Origin: Holophagaceae bacterium
GTDB lineage: Bacteria; Acidobacteriota; Holophagae; Holophagales; Holophagaceae
Assembly: GCA_016710635.1 (NCBI GenBank)
Contig: JADJVL010000002.1
Coordinates: 62,001 to 126,000 of the forward strand
DNA: 64,000 nt
Direction: 5' to 3'
The stretch's first letter is position 1. The number at the start of each line of letters is the position of its first letter. The position numbers and the translations under genes are program-made. Positions 57,990-64,000 of this stretch are shown here, piece by piece. The notes under the pieces were generated by a model that worked only from the letters and a program-made list of their open reading frames with translations, was not told the DNA's origin and did no database searches.

Positions 57990-58048
57990 GGCGATCTCAC
58001 GGAAACCCCTGAGTCTACCCAGTTCTTCCGGCCTCGTCCGTCACCAAC

Positions 58049-58090
58049 CGGAAGGCGGAGGCGGCCCCGCGGGGCCGCCTCCGCCTTCCG
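58049..58090. other. 42-base perfect palindrome between yceI and nuoE
   Basis: Arms CGGAAGGCGGAGGCGGCCCCG and its exact complement meet with no unpaired centre, so the RNA hairpin has a stem of up to 19 bp. It lies 8 bases after the yceI stop and 59 before the nuoE ATG. No T-run follows on either strand. It could stop or slow transcription or stabilise the yceI message end. Confidence 0.85.
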
Positions 58091-58098
58091 TGGAAACC

Positions 58099-58710
58099 CT
58101 ACTTCGCCGGCGCGGACTCGGTCTTGGGCACGATCTTCACGGCTTCGACGTTCAAGGTGATGTCCACGTCGTCGCTGAGCATCGTGCCGCCGTTGTCCAG
58201 GACCTTGTTCCAGATCACACCGAAATCCTTGCGGTTGATCCGGAGGGTGCCGTCCACGAAACCCGCCCGGACGCCCATGGGCGAGGCCTGGGTGCCGAGG
58301 TTCGTGATGGGGAAGGTGATCTTCCGGGTCACGCCGCGCATGGTGAAGTCACCGGTCACTTCGAGCTGGCCCTTGGCCACCTCCTTCACCGAGGTGCTCT
58401 TGAAGGTGATGACGGGGAACTTCTCCGCGTCAAAGAAGTCCGGGCTCTTCAGGTGCTTGTCCCGGTTCTCGTTGTCGGTGCTGATGCTGGCTACGTCGAT
58501 GCTCACCTCCACCGAGGACTTGGCCATGTCCTTGTCGTCGATCTGGATCGTGCCCTGGAACTTGGCGAAGCGGCCCGGGGTCTTGGACAGGAAGTGGCGC
58601 ACCTTGAAGCCGATCTCCGAATGGGTGGCGTCGATCTTGTAGGTGTCCCCGGCGAGGGCCGGGAGGGCGGCGGCGAGGAAGAAGGAAAGGCTGAGGAAAC
58701 GGCGATGCAT
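58099..58710 (-). CDS. yceI: YceI-family periplasmic lipid-binding protein
   Basis: 203 residues with a signal peptide (MHRRFLSLSFFLAAALPALAG) and a good GGAG site. The YceI fold is visible: YKIDATHSEIGFKVRHFLSKTPGRFAKFQGTI, DKHLKSPDFFDAEKFPVITFKST and VTGDFTMRGVTRKITFPI. Members bind polyprenoid or amide lipids in the periplasm. It is divergent from a MarR-type regulator with a palindrome over its start region, so MarR control is inferred. Confidence 0.9.
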   Translation of the reverse strand: MHRRFLSLSFFLAAALPALAGDTYKIDATHSEIGFKVRHFLSKTPGRFAKFQGTIQIDDKDMAKSSVEVSIDVASISTDNENRDKHLKSPDFFDAEKFPVITFKSTSVKEVAKGQLEVTGDFTMRGVTRKITFPITNLGTQASPMGVRAGFVDGTLRINRKDFGVIWNKVLDNGGTMLSDDVDITLNVEAVKIVPKTESAPAK

Positions 58711-58727
58711 GGGGGGCTCCTGGAAAT

Positions 58728-58774
58728 TAGATGTTACAACATCTATATTCTAGAGCGGCGTCCTCGAACCACAA
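58728..58774 (-). promoter_or_regulatory. yceI promoter with 18-bp palindromic operator
   Basis: On the minus strand TTGTGG (58774-58769), 16 bases, TAGAAT (58752-58747). Immediately downstream, 58728-58745 is TAGATGTTACAACATCTA: two perfect 8-base arms around AC. It would cover the yceI transcription start, a classic place for repression. The length and symmetry suit a MarR dimer, and the marR gene is adjacent and divergent. Confidence 0.7.
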
Positions 58775-58812
58775 GCGGAAATGCTTGGGACCGCTAAGAT
58801 GTCTGGACACTC

Positions 58813-59340
58813 ATGGACTTGCGCAAGGAACTGCACATCACCAAGGCCCTGGACAGCGGGCATGAGGTGGCCCTCTCCATCCTGCTTACCCGGGAGTACG
58901 TGGGCCGTCTGTTCGAGGTGGAGGTCTTCAAGCCCTCGGGCCTGACGGACCAGCAGTACAACCTGCTGCGGATCCTCAAGGGCGGCCCGGAGGAGGGCTA
59001 CCTCATCAAGGAGCTCCGCTGCCGGATGATCTACCGCTTCGCTGACGTCCCCCGCCTGGTGGACCGGCTCCTGAAGCTGGGCCTGGTGGAGAAGCGGCCC
59101 TGCCCCAAGGACCGCCGGGGCTCCCGGATCCGGATCACGGCGCAAGGTTTGGCCCTGGAAGTGGAATTGCGGGACAAGCACGCCGCCCTGTGCCGGCACC
59201 TCGACCAGTGCCTCACGGGACCGGAGCAGGCCGCGCTCCTCGCCACCTTGGAAAAGCTGCGGGACGACTACCGGTCCCGTCTGGCGGGGACCTTGCGCCC
59301 GGCCCCCGCTCGCAAGCCGCGGACCAAGCGCAAGGCCTGA
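58813..59340 (+). CDS. MarR family transcriptional regulator
   Basis: 175 residues. Winged-helix DNA-binding core: GLTDQQYNLLRILKGGPEEGYLIKELRCRMIYRFADVPRLVDRLLKLGLVEKRPCPKDRRGSRIRITAQGLAL, ending in a Lys/Arg-rich tail (RKPRTKRKA). The DRR wing is typical. It most likely controls the divergent yceI through the palindrome in the gap. Ligand unknown. The 3' end is convergent with the TPR glycosyltransferase gene. Confidence 0.88.
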   Translation: MDLRKELHITKALDSGHEVALSILLTREYVGRLFEVEVFKPSGLTDQQYNLLRILKGGPEEGYLIKELRCRMIYRFADVPRLVDRLLKLGLVEKRPCPKDRRGSRIRITAQGLALEVELRDKHAALCRHLDQCLTGPEQAALLATLEKLRDDYRSRLAGTLRPAPARKPRTKRKA

Positions 59341-59344
59341 ATCC

Positions 59345-60718
59345 TCACTGGCTGGCCCGCCAGCCTTCCAGGGCTTCGACCAGCTGCCGGAGGACCTGCG
59401 GGGAATCGCCCCGGAACAGGCGGTGGCGCGGATACCAGGGCGTGGTCGTGCGATGCAGGGGCCAGCGCCATTCCAGCGTGTTCCGCAGCAGCACCCAGCA
59501 CGGCAGGCCCAGGGCGCCCGCCAGGTGACCGATGGCGGTGTCCACGGTGATCAGCAGGTCCAGGCCCGCCAGGACAGCGGCGGTGTCCGCGAAATCCTCC
59601 AGCCGTGACCCCAGGTGCAGCAGCGGTTGCGGCCCGAGGGCAGCCTGGGCCGTTTCCACGCCCGCTTCCCCGGGACCCTTCTGGAGGCTCACCCAGCTCA
59701 CCCCGGCGATGCCTGCGAAGGGGGCGAGATCCCCTGCCGTCAGGGAGCGCACCCGGTCCTGCCGATGCGCGTCTCCCCCCGCCCAGACGAGCCCAACCCT
59801 CGGCCGTGGCAGGGACGCCAACCAGGTTCCGCACCGGGCGACGGACGATTCCGGGGGTCGCAGGTAGGGCATCGGACCCGGCAGATCAGCCTCTTCCAGC
59901 GCGAAAAGGAACGGAGCGCTCAGCAGGGGGAACGTGCGGGCCTCCTGCCGGGCCCCGGCGCCGTGGGCCACGACCTCCGCGGCCCAAGCCTGGGCCTGGA
60001 ACAAAGGCACCAGGGCCTCCTGCACTTCGATCTGGACGCGGAGGGCGCCAGCGTCCAGGGCCTTCTGCACGAGCACAGGCACGAAGCGCGCGAACTGCAG
60101 CACATCCCCATAGCCCTGCTCGCCGTGGAGCACCAGGGTGCGTCCCGCCAGCGATTCTCCGCGCCAACGAGGCGGAAGCTCCGGCGGCAGATCCTTTCCC
60201 ACGGTCAAGGTATCGAGCCGAGCCTCGTAATCCCTCCAGCCCCGCTCCCAGTCCCCGAGGGCCAGCCGCTTGAGGCCAAGGTGGGTGCGAACGTCCGGAT
60301 CCGCCGGGAAGCGGCGCGCCATCCCTTCCAGGTGATCCAGGGCCTGGCGGTGCAACCCGGCATCCCACAGCGCGTCCTGGAATTCTCCCGCCGCGGTCCG
60401 GTTGTGGGGCAGGGCCCGCTGGGCGAAGTCGAGGTGCTCCAGGGCGGCCTTGCCCGTACCAGAGCGGGACAGGGCGATGCCCAGGTTCAGCGCGACGGCA
60501 GGGTCCTGGGGCGCGGCCGCCCGGGCCTGCGCCAGCAGCTCCGCCGAATCCGTCCACCGGGCTTCCAGGGCTGCGAGAACACCCAGCCCGTGCAGGGCCG
60601 GGGCCAGCCCGGGGCTGACCTTGACCAGGGCCTCGAGAATGGTCCGCGCCTCCCCCAGCCGGCCCCCCTGCTGGGCGGCCGCGGCCGCCTGCAGGCGTTC
60701 CGCGAAGCCCGGGTCCAA
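59345..60718 (-). CDS. TPR protein with glycosyltransferase-9-like C-terminal domain
   Basis: 457 residues from a TTG only 4 bases after the nuoD stop. The N-terminal 170 residues form about four to five TPR repeats (e.g. LHGLGVLAALEARWTDSAELLAQARAAAPQDPAVALNLGIALSRSGTGKAALEHLDFA). The rest resembles a heptosyltransferase/GT-B-like domain: HGEQGYGDVLQFARFVP, VGLVWAGGDAHRQDRVRSL and ITVDTAIGHLAGALGLPCWVLL. Such TPR-GT proteins modify proteins or sugars in the cytosol; the substrate is not readable. Its location within the nuo transcript is probably accidental. Confidence 0.75.
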   Translation of the reverse strand: MDPGFAERLQAAAAAQQGGRLGEARTILEALVKVSPGLAPALHGLGVLAALEARWTDSAELLAQARAAAPQDPAVALNLGIALSRSGTGKAALEHLDFAQRALPHNRTAAGEFQDALWDAGLHRQALDHLEGMARRFPADPDVRTHLGLKRLALGDWERGWRDYEARLDTLTVGKDLPPELPPRWRGESLAGRTLVLHGEQGYGDVLQFARFVPVLVQKALDAGALRVQIEVQEALVPLFQAQAWAAEVVAHGAGARQEARTFPLLSAPFLFALEEADLPGPMPYLRPPESSVARCGTWLASLPRPRVGLVWAGGDAHRQDRVRSLTAGDLAPFAGIAGVSWVSLQKGPGEAGVETAQAALGPQPLLHLGSRLEDFADTAAVLAGLDLLITVDTAIGHLAGALGLPCWVLLRNTLEWRWPLHRTTTPWYPRHRLFRGDSPQVLRQLVEALEGWRASQ

Positions 60719-60722
60719 AGCC

Positions 60723-61934
60723 CTAGCGGTCCAGCTCGCCGGCGATGATGTTCATCGCGCCGAGTTCGGCAACGGCGTCGGCGAGGAGACGGCCCTTCAC
60801 CTTGTCGTGGAAGCTGCTGAAGATGGGCAGGCAGGGCGGACGGACCCGGATGCGGTAGGGGCTCTTCCCGCCGTCGCTCACGATGTAGAAGCCCAGCTCG
60901 CCGTTGGCGGATTCCGTGGCGCTGTAGACCTCGCCCACGGGCATCTCGATGCCGTGCATCACCAGCTTGAAGTGGTGGATGAGGCTCTCCATGCGGGTGT
61001 AGACCTTCTCCTTGGGCGGCAGGGCGATCTTGTAGTCGTCCACGATCACGGGACCCGGCTCCAGGCGCGGCACCAGCTGCTCGATGATGCGCAGGCTCTG
61101 GCGCATCTCCTCGAGGCGCACCAGGTAGCGGTCGAAGACGTCGCCGGTGGTGCCCACGGGGATGTCGAAGTCGTAGTCCTGGTAGCCCATGTAGGGCTGG
61201 GCGACCCGCAGGTCCTGGGCGAGGCCCGTGGCCCGTAGGCAGGGGCCGGTGTAGCCCCAGTTCACCGCGTCCGCCGGGGACATGGCGCCCACGCCCTTGG
61301 TGCGGTCATGCCAGATGGGATTGCGGGTCAGGAGCCGCTCCATCTCGTCGATGGACCGGGGCATGGACTCCTGGAACTGGGCCAGCAAGGGCAGGAACTC
61401 GTCGGGGATGTCCCGGAAGAGGCCGCCGATGCGGGTGAAGCTGGTGTGCAGGCGCTGGCCCGCCGCCATCTCGAAGAGGTCGTAGACCGTCTCCCGCTCC
61501 TTGAATATGTAGAGGAAGGCGGTGAAGGCCCCGATGTCCACGGCGTTGATGCCCAGGCAGATGATGTGGTCCGCGATGCGCGCCAGTTCGCTCAGCAGCA
61601 CCCGGAGTTGTTCGGCGCGCTTGGGGATCTTCACGTCCAGCAGCTTTTCGACGGCGTGGGCGTAGCCGACGTTGTTCATGAGCGAAGAGCAGTAGTTCAG
61701 CCGGTCCGTGAGGGGCACGAACTGGTTGTAGCTGAGGTTCTCCCCCAGCTTCTCCACGCCCCGGTGCAGGTAGCCGATCTCCGGGGTGGCCTTCTCGATG
61801 ATCTCCCCCTCCAGCTCCAGCACGATGCGCAGGGTGCCGTGGGTGACCGGGTGGGTGGGCCCCATGTTGACGATCATGCGCTCGCCGTCGCGGGCCTCGA
61901 TGGATTGGGCGATGGAGGAGATGCCGGTGTCCAT
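60723..61934 (-). CDS. nuoD: NADH-quinone oxidoreductase subunit D
   Basis: 403 residues. Forms part of the quinone-binding chamber of complex I. MGPTHPVTHGTLRIVLELEGE and GYLHRGVEKLGENLSYNQ are typical, as are RTKGVGAMSPADAVNWGYTGPCLRATG and the C-terminal DxVxGRLLADAVAELGAM. It is a separate gene, not fused to nuoC. AAGG is placed 8 bases before the ATG. Confidence 0.96.
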   Translation of the reverse strand: MDTGISSIAQSIEARDGERMIVNMGPTHPVTHGTLRIVLELEGEIIEKATPEIGYLHRGVEKLGENLSYNQFVPLTDRLNYCSSLMNNVGYAHAVEKLLDVKIPKRAEQLRVLLSELARIADHIICLGINAVDIGAFTAFLYIFKERETVYDLFEMAAGQRLHTSFTRIGGLFRDIPDEFLPLLAQFQESMPRSIDEMERLLTRNPIWHDRTKGVGAMSPADAVNWGYTGPCLRATGLAQDLRVAQPYMGYQDYDFDIPVGTTGDVFDRYLVRLEEMRQSLRIIEQLVPRLEPGPVIVDDYKIALPPKEKVYTRMESLIHHFKLVMHGIEMPVGEVYSATESANGELGFYIVSDGGKSPYRIRVRPPCLPIFSSFHDKVKGRLLADAVAELGAMNIIAGELDR

Positions 61935-61937
61935 GGA

Positions 61938-62441
61938 TCAGCCTTGGAGAGACTTCGCATGTCCCGCGTAGGACGTGCCGGTGTCGCTGGTGCAGAAGAT
62001 GTCGCCGCCATCCAGTGGGAAGTCCTTGCGCAGGGGATGCCCCACGAAGTCCGGCCACATGAGGAGGCGCCGCAGGTCCGGGTGGCCTTCGAAGGGGATG
62101 CCGAAGAGGTCGAACACTTCCCGCTCGAACCAGTCGGCGGTGCGGAACTTCAGGGCCAGGCTGGGGACGGCTTCCCCGTCCTCCACCCGCACCTTCAGGC
62201 GCAGGCGCTCCTGGCTGGCGAGGTTCAGCCAGTGGTAGACCACGTCAAAGCGGGGCGCCCCGGTCCGATCCAGGAAGTCCACCGCCGTCACATCCACCAG
62301 GAACTGGAAGCCCTCGGCGAAGAGCAGGTCCACCACCGCGAGGAAGCGGGCCTTCTCCACCACGATGGTGGCGTCGCCGCGGAAGTCGTGGCGCTCGGTG
62401 ATGGCGCCGGGAAGCTGTTCTTCAAGATGCTCGATGACCAC
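61938..62441 (-). CDS. nuoC: NADH-quinone oxidoreductase subunit C
   Basis: 167 residues from a GTG at 62441 with AGGA seven bases upstream; a longer frame would add a Cys/Ser-rich stretch and overlap nuoB. The 30-kDa subunit signature is clear: DWFEREVFDLFGIPFEGHPDLRRLLMW then DFVGHPLRKDFP. It sits 3 bases before nuoD. Confidence 0.93.
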   Translation of the reverse strand: MVIEHLEEQLPGAITERHDFRGDATIVVEKARFLAVVDLLFAEGFQFLVDVTAVDFLDRTGAPRFDVVYHWLNLASQERLRLKVRVEDGEAVPSLALKFRTADWFEREVFDLFGIPFEGHPDLRRLLMWPDFVGHPLRKDFPLDGGDIFCTSDTGTSYAGHAKSLQG

Positions 62442-62460
62442 GGGGCCGTCCTTTCCGTCG

Positions 62461-63069
62461 CTAGAAGATCGTGGCGACGCCGTTGTCGGCGGCGGACAGC
62501 AGCATTTCATGCACCGCCTGGTGGCCCGTGAGGCCCTTCTCCGCCTCCAGGGCCCGCTGGCGGTCCAGGCTTTCGTAGAACCGCGCGATATGGTCCTTGC
62601 GCATGGAGAGGCTTTCCTTCTCGATCTTCTCCTGCAGCTTCATGACGCCGCAGATCATGCTCTCGGGCCGGGGCGGGCAGCCGGGCACGTAGACGTCCAC
62701 GGGGATGACCCGGTCGATGCCCTGCAGCGTGGCGTAGGTCCGGTACATGCCCCCGGTGGAGGCACAGACGCCCACGCTGATGACCCACTTGGGCTCGGCC
62801 ATCTGGGCATAGATCGTGCGGATCACCGGCGCCATCTTGTTGGTCACCGTGCCGAGCACCAGCATCATGTCGCTCTGGCGGGGGCTGAAGCGCATGGCCT
62901 CGGCGCCGAAGCGCGCCAGATCGTACTTGGAGGCCATCACGCTCATGAACTCGATGGCGCAGCAGGCGGTGCCGAAGGGCATGGGCCACAGGCTGTTCTT
63001 GCGGGCCCAGTTCACCACCGTGTCCAGCCGGGTGGTCACCACGGCGTCGTTGACGCTGCTGTCCAACAT
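62461..63069 (-). CDS. nuoB: NADH-quinone oxidoreductase subunit B
   Basis: 202 residues. It binds cluster N2: GTACCAIEFM supplies the tandem cysteines, GVCASTGGM and VPGCPPRPE the others. WARKNSLWPMPFG is typical. The TAG stop lies 19 bases before the nuoC GTG. The C-terminal tail beyond residue 160 is longer than in E. coli. Confidence 0.96.
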   Translation of the reverse strand: MLDSSVNDAVVTTRLDTVVNWARKNSLWPMPFGTACCAIEFMSVMASKYDLARFGAEAMRFSPRQSDMMLVLGTVTNKMAPVIRTIYAQMAEPKWVISVGVCASTGGMYRTYATLQGIDRVIPVDVYVPGCPPRPESMICGVMKLQEKIEKESLSMRKDHIARFYESLDRQRALEAEKGLTGHQAVHEMLLSAADNGVATIF

Positions 63070-63071
63070 CG

Positions 63072-63452
63072 TCACTTCTCCCACTCGAAGGCGCCCTTGC
63101 CCCAGGCGTAGATGAAGCCCACGAGCAGGGTGGCGAAGAAGGCCAGCATGATCCAGAACGAGCCCAGGTTCTGCTTGTACTGGACCGCCCAGGGCAGCAG
63201 GAAGGCCGCTTCCACGTCGAACAGGATGAACAGCATGGCCGTCAGGTAGAACTTGACGCTGTAGCGGTGCCGGGCATTGGGCTGCTGGAGGGGCGCGCCG
63301 CATTCGAAGGGGGCCAGCTTTTCCGCCTGGGGGTTGTTGGGCTTGATCTTCGGGAGCAGCACCCCCGAGGCCACCAGGATGATCGCCCCCAGCGCGATCG
63401 CGACGAGGAGCAGGACGAGGACGCCGAGGAATGGGGAGATTGGGCTGGTCAT
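63072..63452 (-). CDS. nuoA: NADH-quinone oxidoreductase subunit A
   Basis: 126 residues with three membrane helices. The conserved loop is KLAPFECGAPLQQPNARHRYSVKFYLTAMLFILFDVEAAFLLPWAV, including the Cys near the quinone site. First gene of nuoABCD on this strand; its stop is 2 bases from the nuoB ATG. Confidence 0.95.
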   Translation of the reverse strand: MTSPISPFLGVLVLLLVAIALGAIILVASGVLLPKIKPNNPQAEKLAPFECGAPLQQPNARHRYSVKFYLTAMLFILFDVEAAFLLPWAVQYKQNLGSFWIMLAFFATLLVGFIYAWGKGAFEWEK

Positions 63453-63657
63453 GGGCGGGTTCCGGAACCCTTCATCCTACCCAGGCCCGGCGGCTCCGTC
63501 AGGTTCACGGCCGGGAAGTCGGGGAGCTTGTGATCTCCGGTAGGCGGATCCCGACTTCCATCGGCCCTTCGAGCCGCTCAAGGGTGGTGGAGCCATTCCT
63601 CCCCGCCTGCTGCGGCCTTCCGTGGGTCGGAGCCCTCCGACACTCTGGTTTCGGGTT

Positions 63658-63675
63658 TTGTCATTTAGTTGTCAT
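63658..63675 (+). promoter_or_regulatory. Pho-box-like direct repeat
   Basis: TTGTCATTTAGTTGTCAT: two identical 7-base half-sites separated by 4 AT-rich bases, period 11. The E. coli PhoB box is CTGTCAT-N4-CTGTCA, so only the first base of each half differs. It ends 27 bases before the next ATG, where an activator-dependent promoter would be expected. Confidence 0.55.
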
Positions 63676-63702
63676 ACTTCCCGTCTTCACAACGGACCCC
63701 CC

Positions 63703-64000
63703 ATGCCCAGATCCCTCTCCTCGCGTTGCGCCCTGATTCTGGCCATGGCCGCAGGCGGATTTCTCCACGCCCAGAGCACCGCCGCAATCCGGGTCCACGT
63801 CCGGGATGGCCAGGGCCGCCCCCTCGCCGGCTACCGGGTGGTGCTGGAATCGGTGGAGCGCGGGGGCCAGCGGCAGCTGGTGTCCGATGCCGCGGGCATC
63901 GCCACCGCTTCGGGTCTGGTTCCGGGCCGCTACCGGGTCCAGCACCAGGAGGTCCAGCTCCGGGCGGACGAACTGGCCCAGGTGAACCTCACCGGCACGG
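63703..64000 (+). CDS. Secreted protein with carboxypeptidase-regulatory-like domain (3' truncated by window edge)
   Basis: 99 residues before the window ends, still open. A signal peptide (LSSRCALILAMAAGGFLHAQ) is followed by a beta-sandwich like the carboxypeptidase regulatory domain: IRVHVRDGQGRPLAGYRVVLESVERGGQRQLVSDAAGIATASGLVPGRYRVQ. In Acidobacteriota this arrangement often starts a large TonB-dependent (Oar-like) outer-membrane protein; that is inference here. The Pho-box-like site upstream suggests phosphate-starvation control. Confidence 0.65.
   Translation, partial: MPRSLSSRCALILAMAAGGFLHAQSTAAIRVHVRDGQGRPLAGYRVVLESVERGGQRQLVSDAAGIATASGLVPGRYRVQHQEVQLRADELAQVNLTGT

Noticed and set aside
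1..64000. tRNA, rRNA, tmRNA or RNase P RNA genes
   Set aside because: Intergenic gaps were read on both strands for conserved loops and 3' ends; none was found. smpB is present but its partner ssrA is not visible here.

Overview
The window is a gene-dense, high-GC stretch of bacterial chromosome, coding on both strands with short gaps and many 4-base start/stop overlaps. No rRNA, tRNA, prophage, transposase or CRISPR array was seen. The gene set (aerobic-type NDH-1, a globin, thiol-disulfide and TonB functions, a c-type heme protein related to cytochrome P460, an MglA-like GTPase protein, Ig/TIG-decorated secreted proteins and sortilin-like beta-propellers) suggests a Gram-negative free-living bacterium. 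By inference it is an Acidobacteriota member of the Holophagae/Geothrix kind; no marker here proves that.

Layout. 1-8.3 kb: a truncated methylenetetrahydrofolate dehydrogenase, an endonuclease III fused to a BtuF-like domain, a TonB C-terminal protein, a TlpA-like thioredoxin, DsbD, an HD hydrolase, a QueD-like protein lacking key catalytic residues, a lipoprotein polysaccharide deacetylase and a globin. 8.5-16 kb: ftsK, followed by a 95-bp duplicate of its own 3' end, a BNR protein, a DUF2231/cytochrome P460-like protein, gmhA, a DUF4124 protein and hemW. 16-25 kb: a 1385-residue secreted metallopeptidase, a DedA protein, a sortilin-like protein and a cytochrome P450. 25-32 kb: smpB, a proline iminopeptidase, a TetR gene with its operator, argF, a Tat-exported epimerase, an ATP/ADP-translocase-like carrier and a glycerophosphodiesterase.

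32.4-37.3 kb is a complete threonine operon, thrL-thrA-thrB-thrC. A 13-residue leader peptide contains six consecutive Thr codons, and alternative antiterminator and terminator hairpins follow it, so classical attenuation can be read from the sequence. 37-43 kb: a GlcD-like oxidase and two related PAS histidine kinases, one with a CHASE sensor and one with a receiver domain. 43-46.3 kb: the translation cluster rplM-rpsI-rpsB-tsf-pyrH, with a near-consensus promoter and a terminator after tsf. 46.4-51.5 kb: a PseG-like protein, a gamma-carbonic anhydrase, an aminotransferase and an MglA-type GTPase fused to PAS and degenerate ATPase domains.

52-56 kb: uppS-cdsA-dxr-rseP (isoprenoid, phospholipid and envelope-stress functions). 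The start of uppS is preceded by two 107-bp tandem units, each beginning with a copy of the first ten uppS codons. 56-63.5 kb: NADH dehydrogenase genes nuoABCD and nuoEF, separated by a TPR glycosyltransferase-like gene and a divergent MarR/YceI pair with an 18-bp palindromic operator. The window ends in a truncated secreted protein gene behind a Pho-box-like direct repeat.

The most unusual features are the two places where a gene end has been duplicated next to a hairpin-bearing spacer (ftsK 3' end and uppS 5' end). Next are the Nth-BtuF and MglA-PAS fusions, the threonine attenuator and the QueD homologue with a broken catalytic relay.
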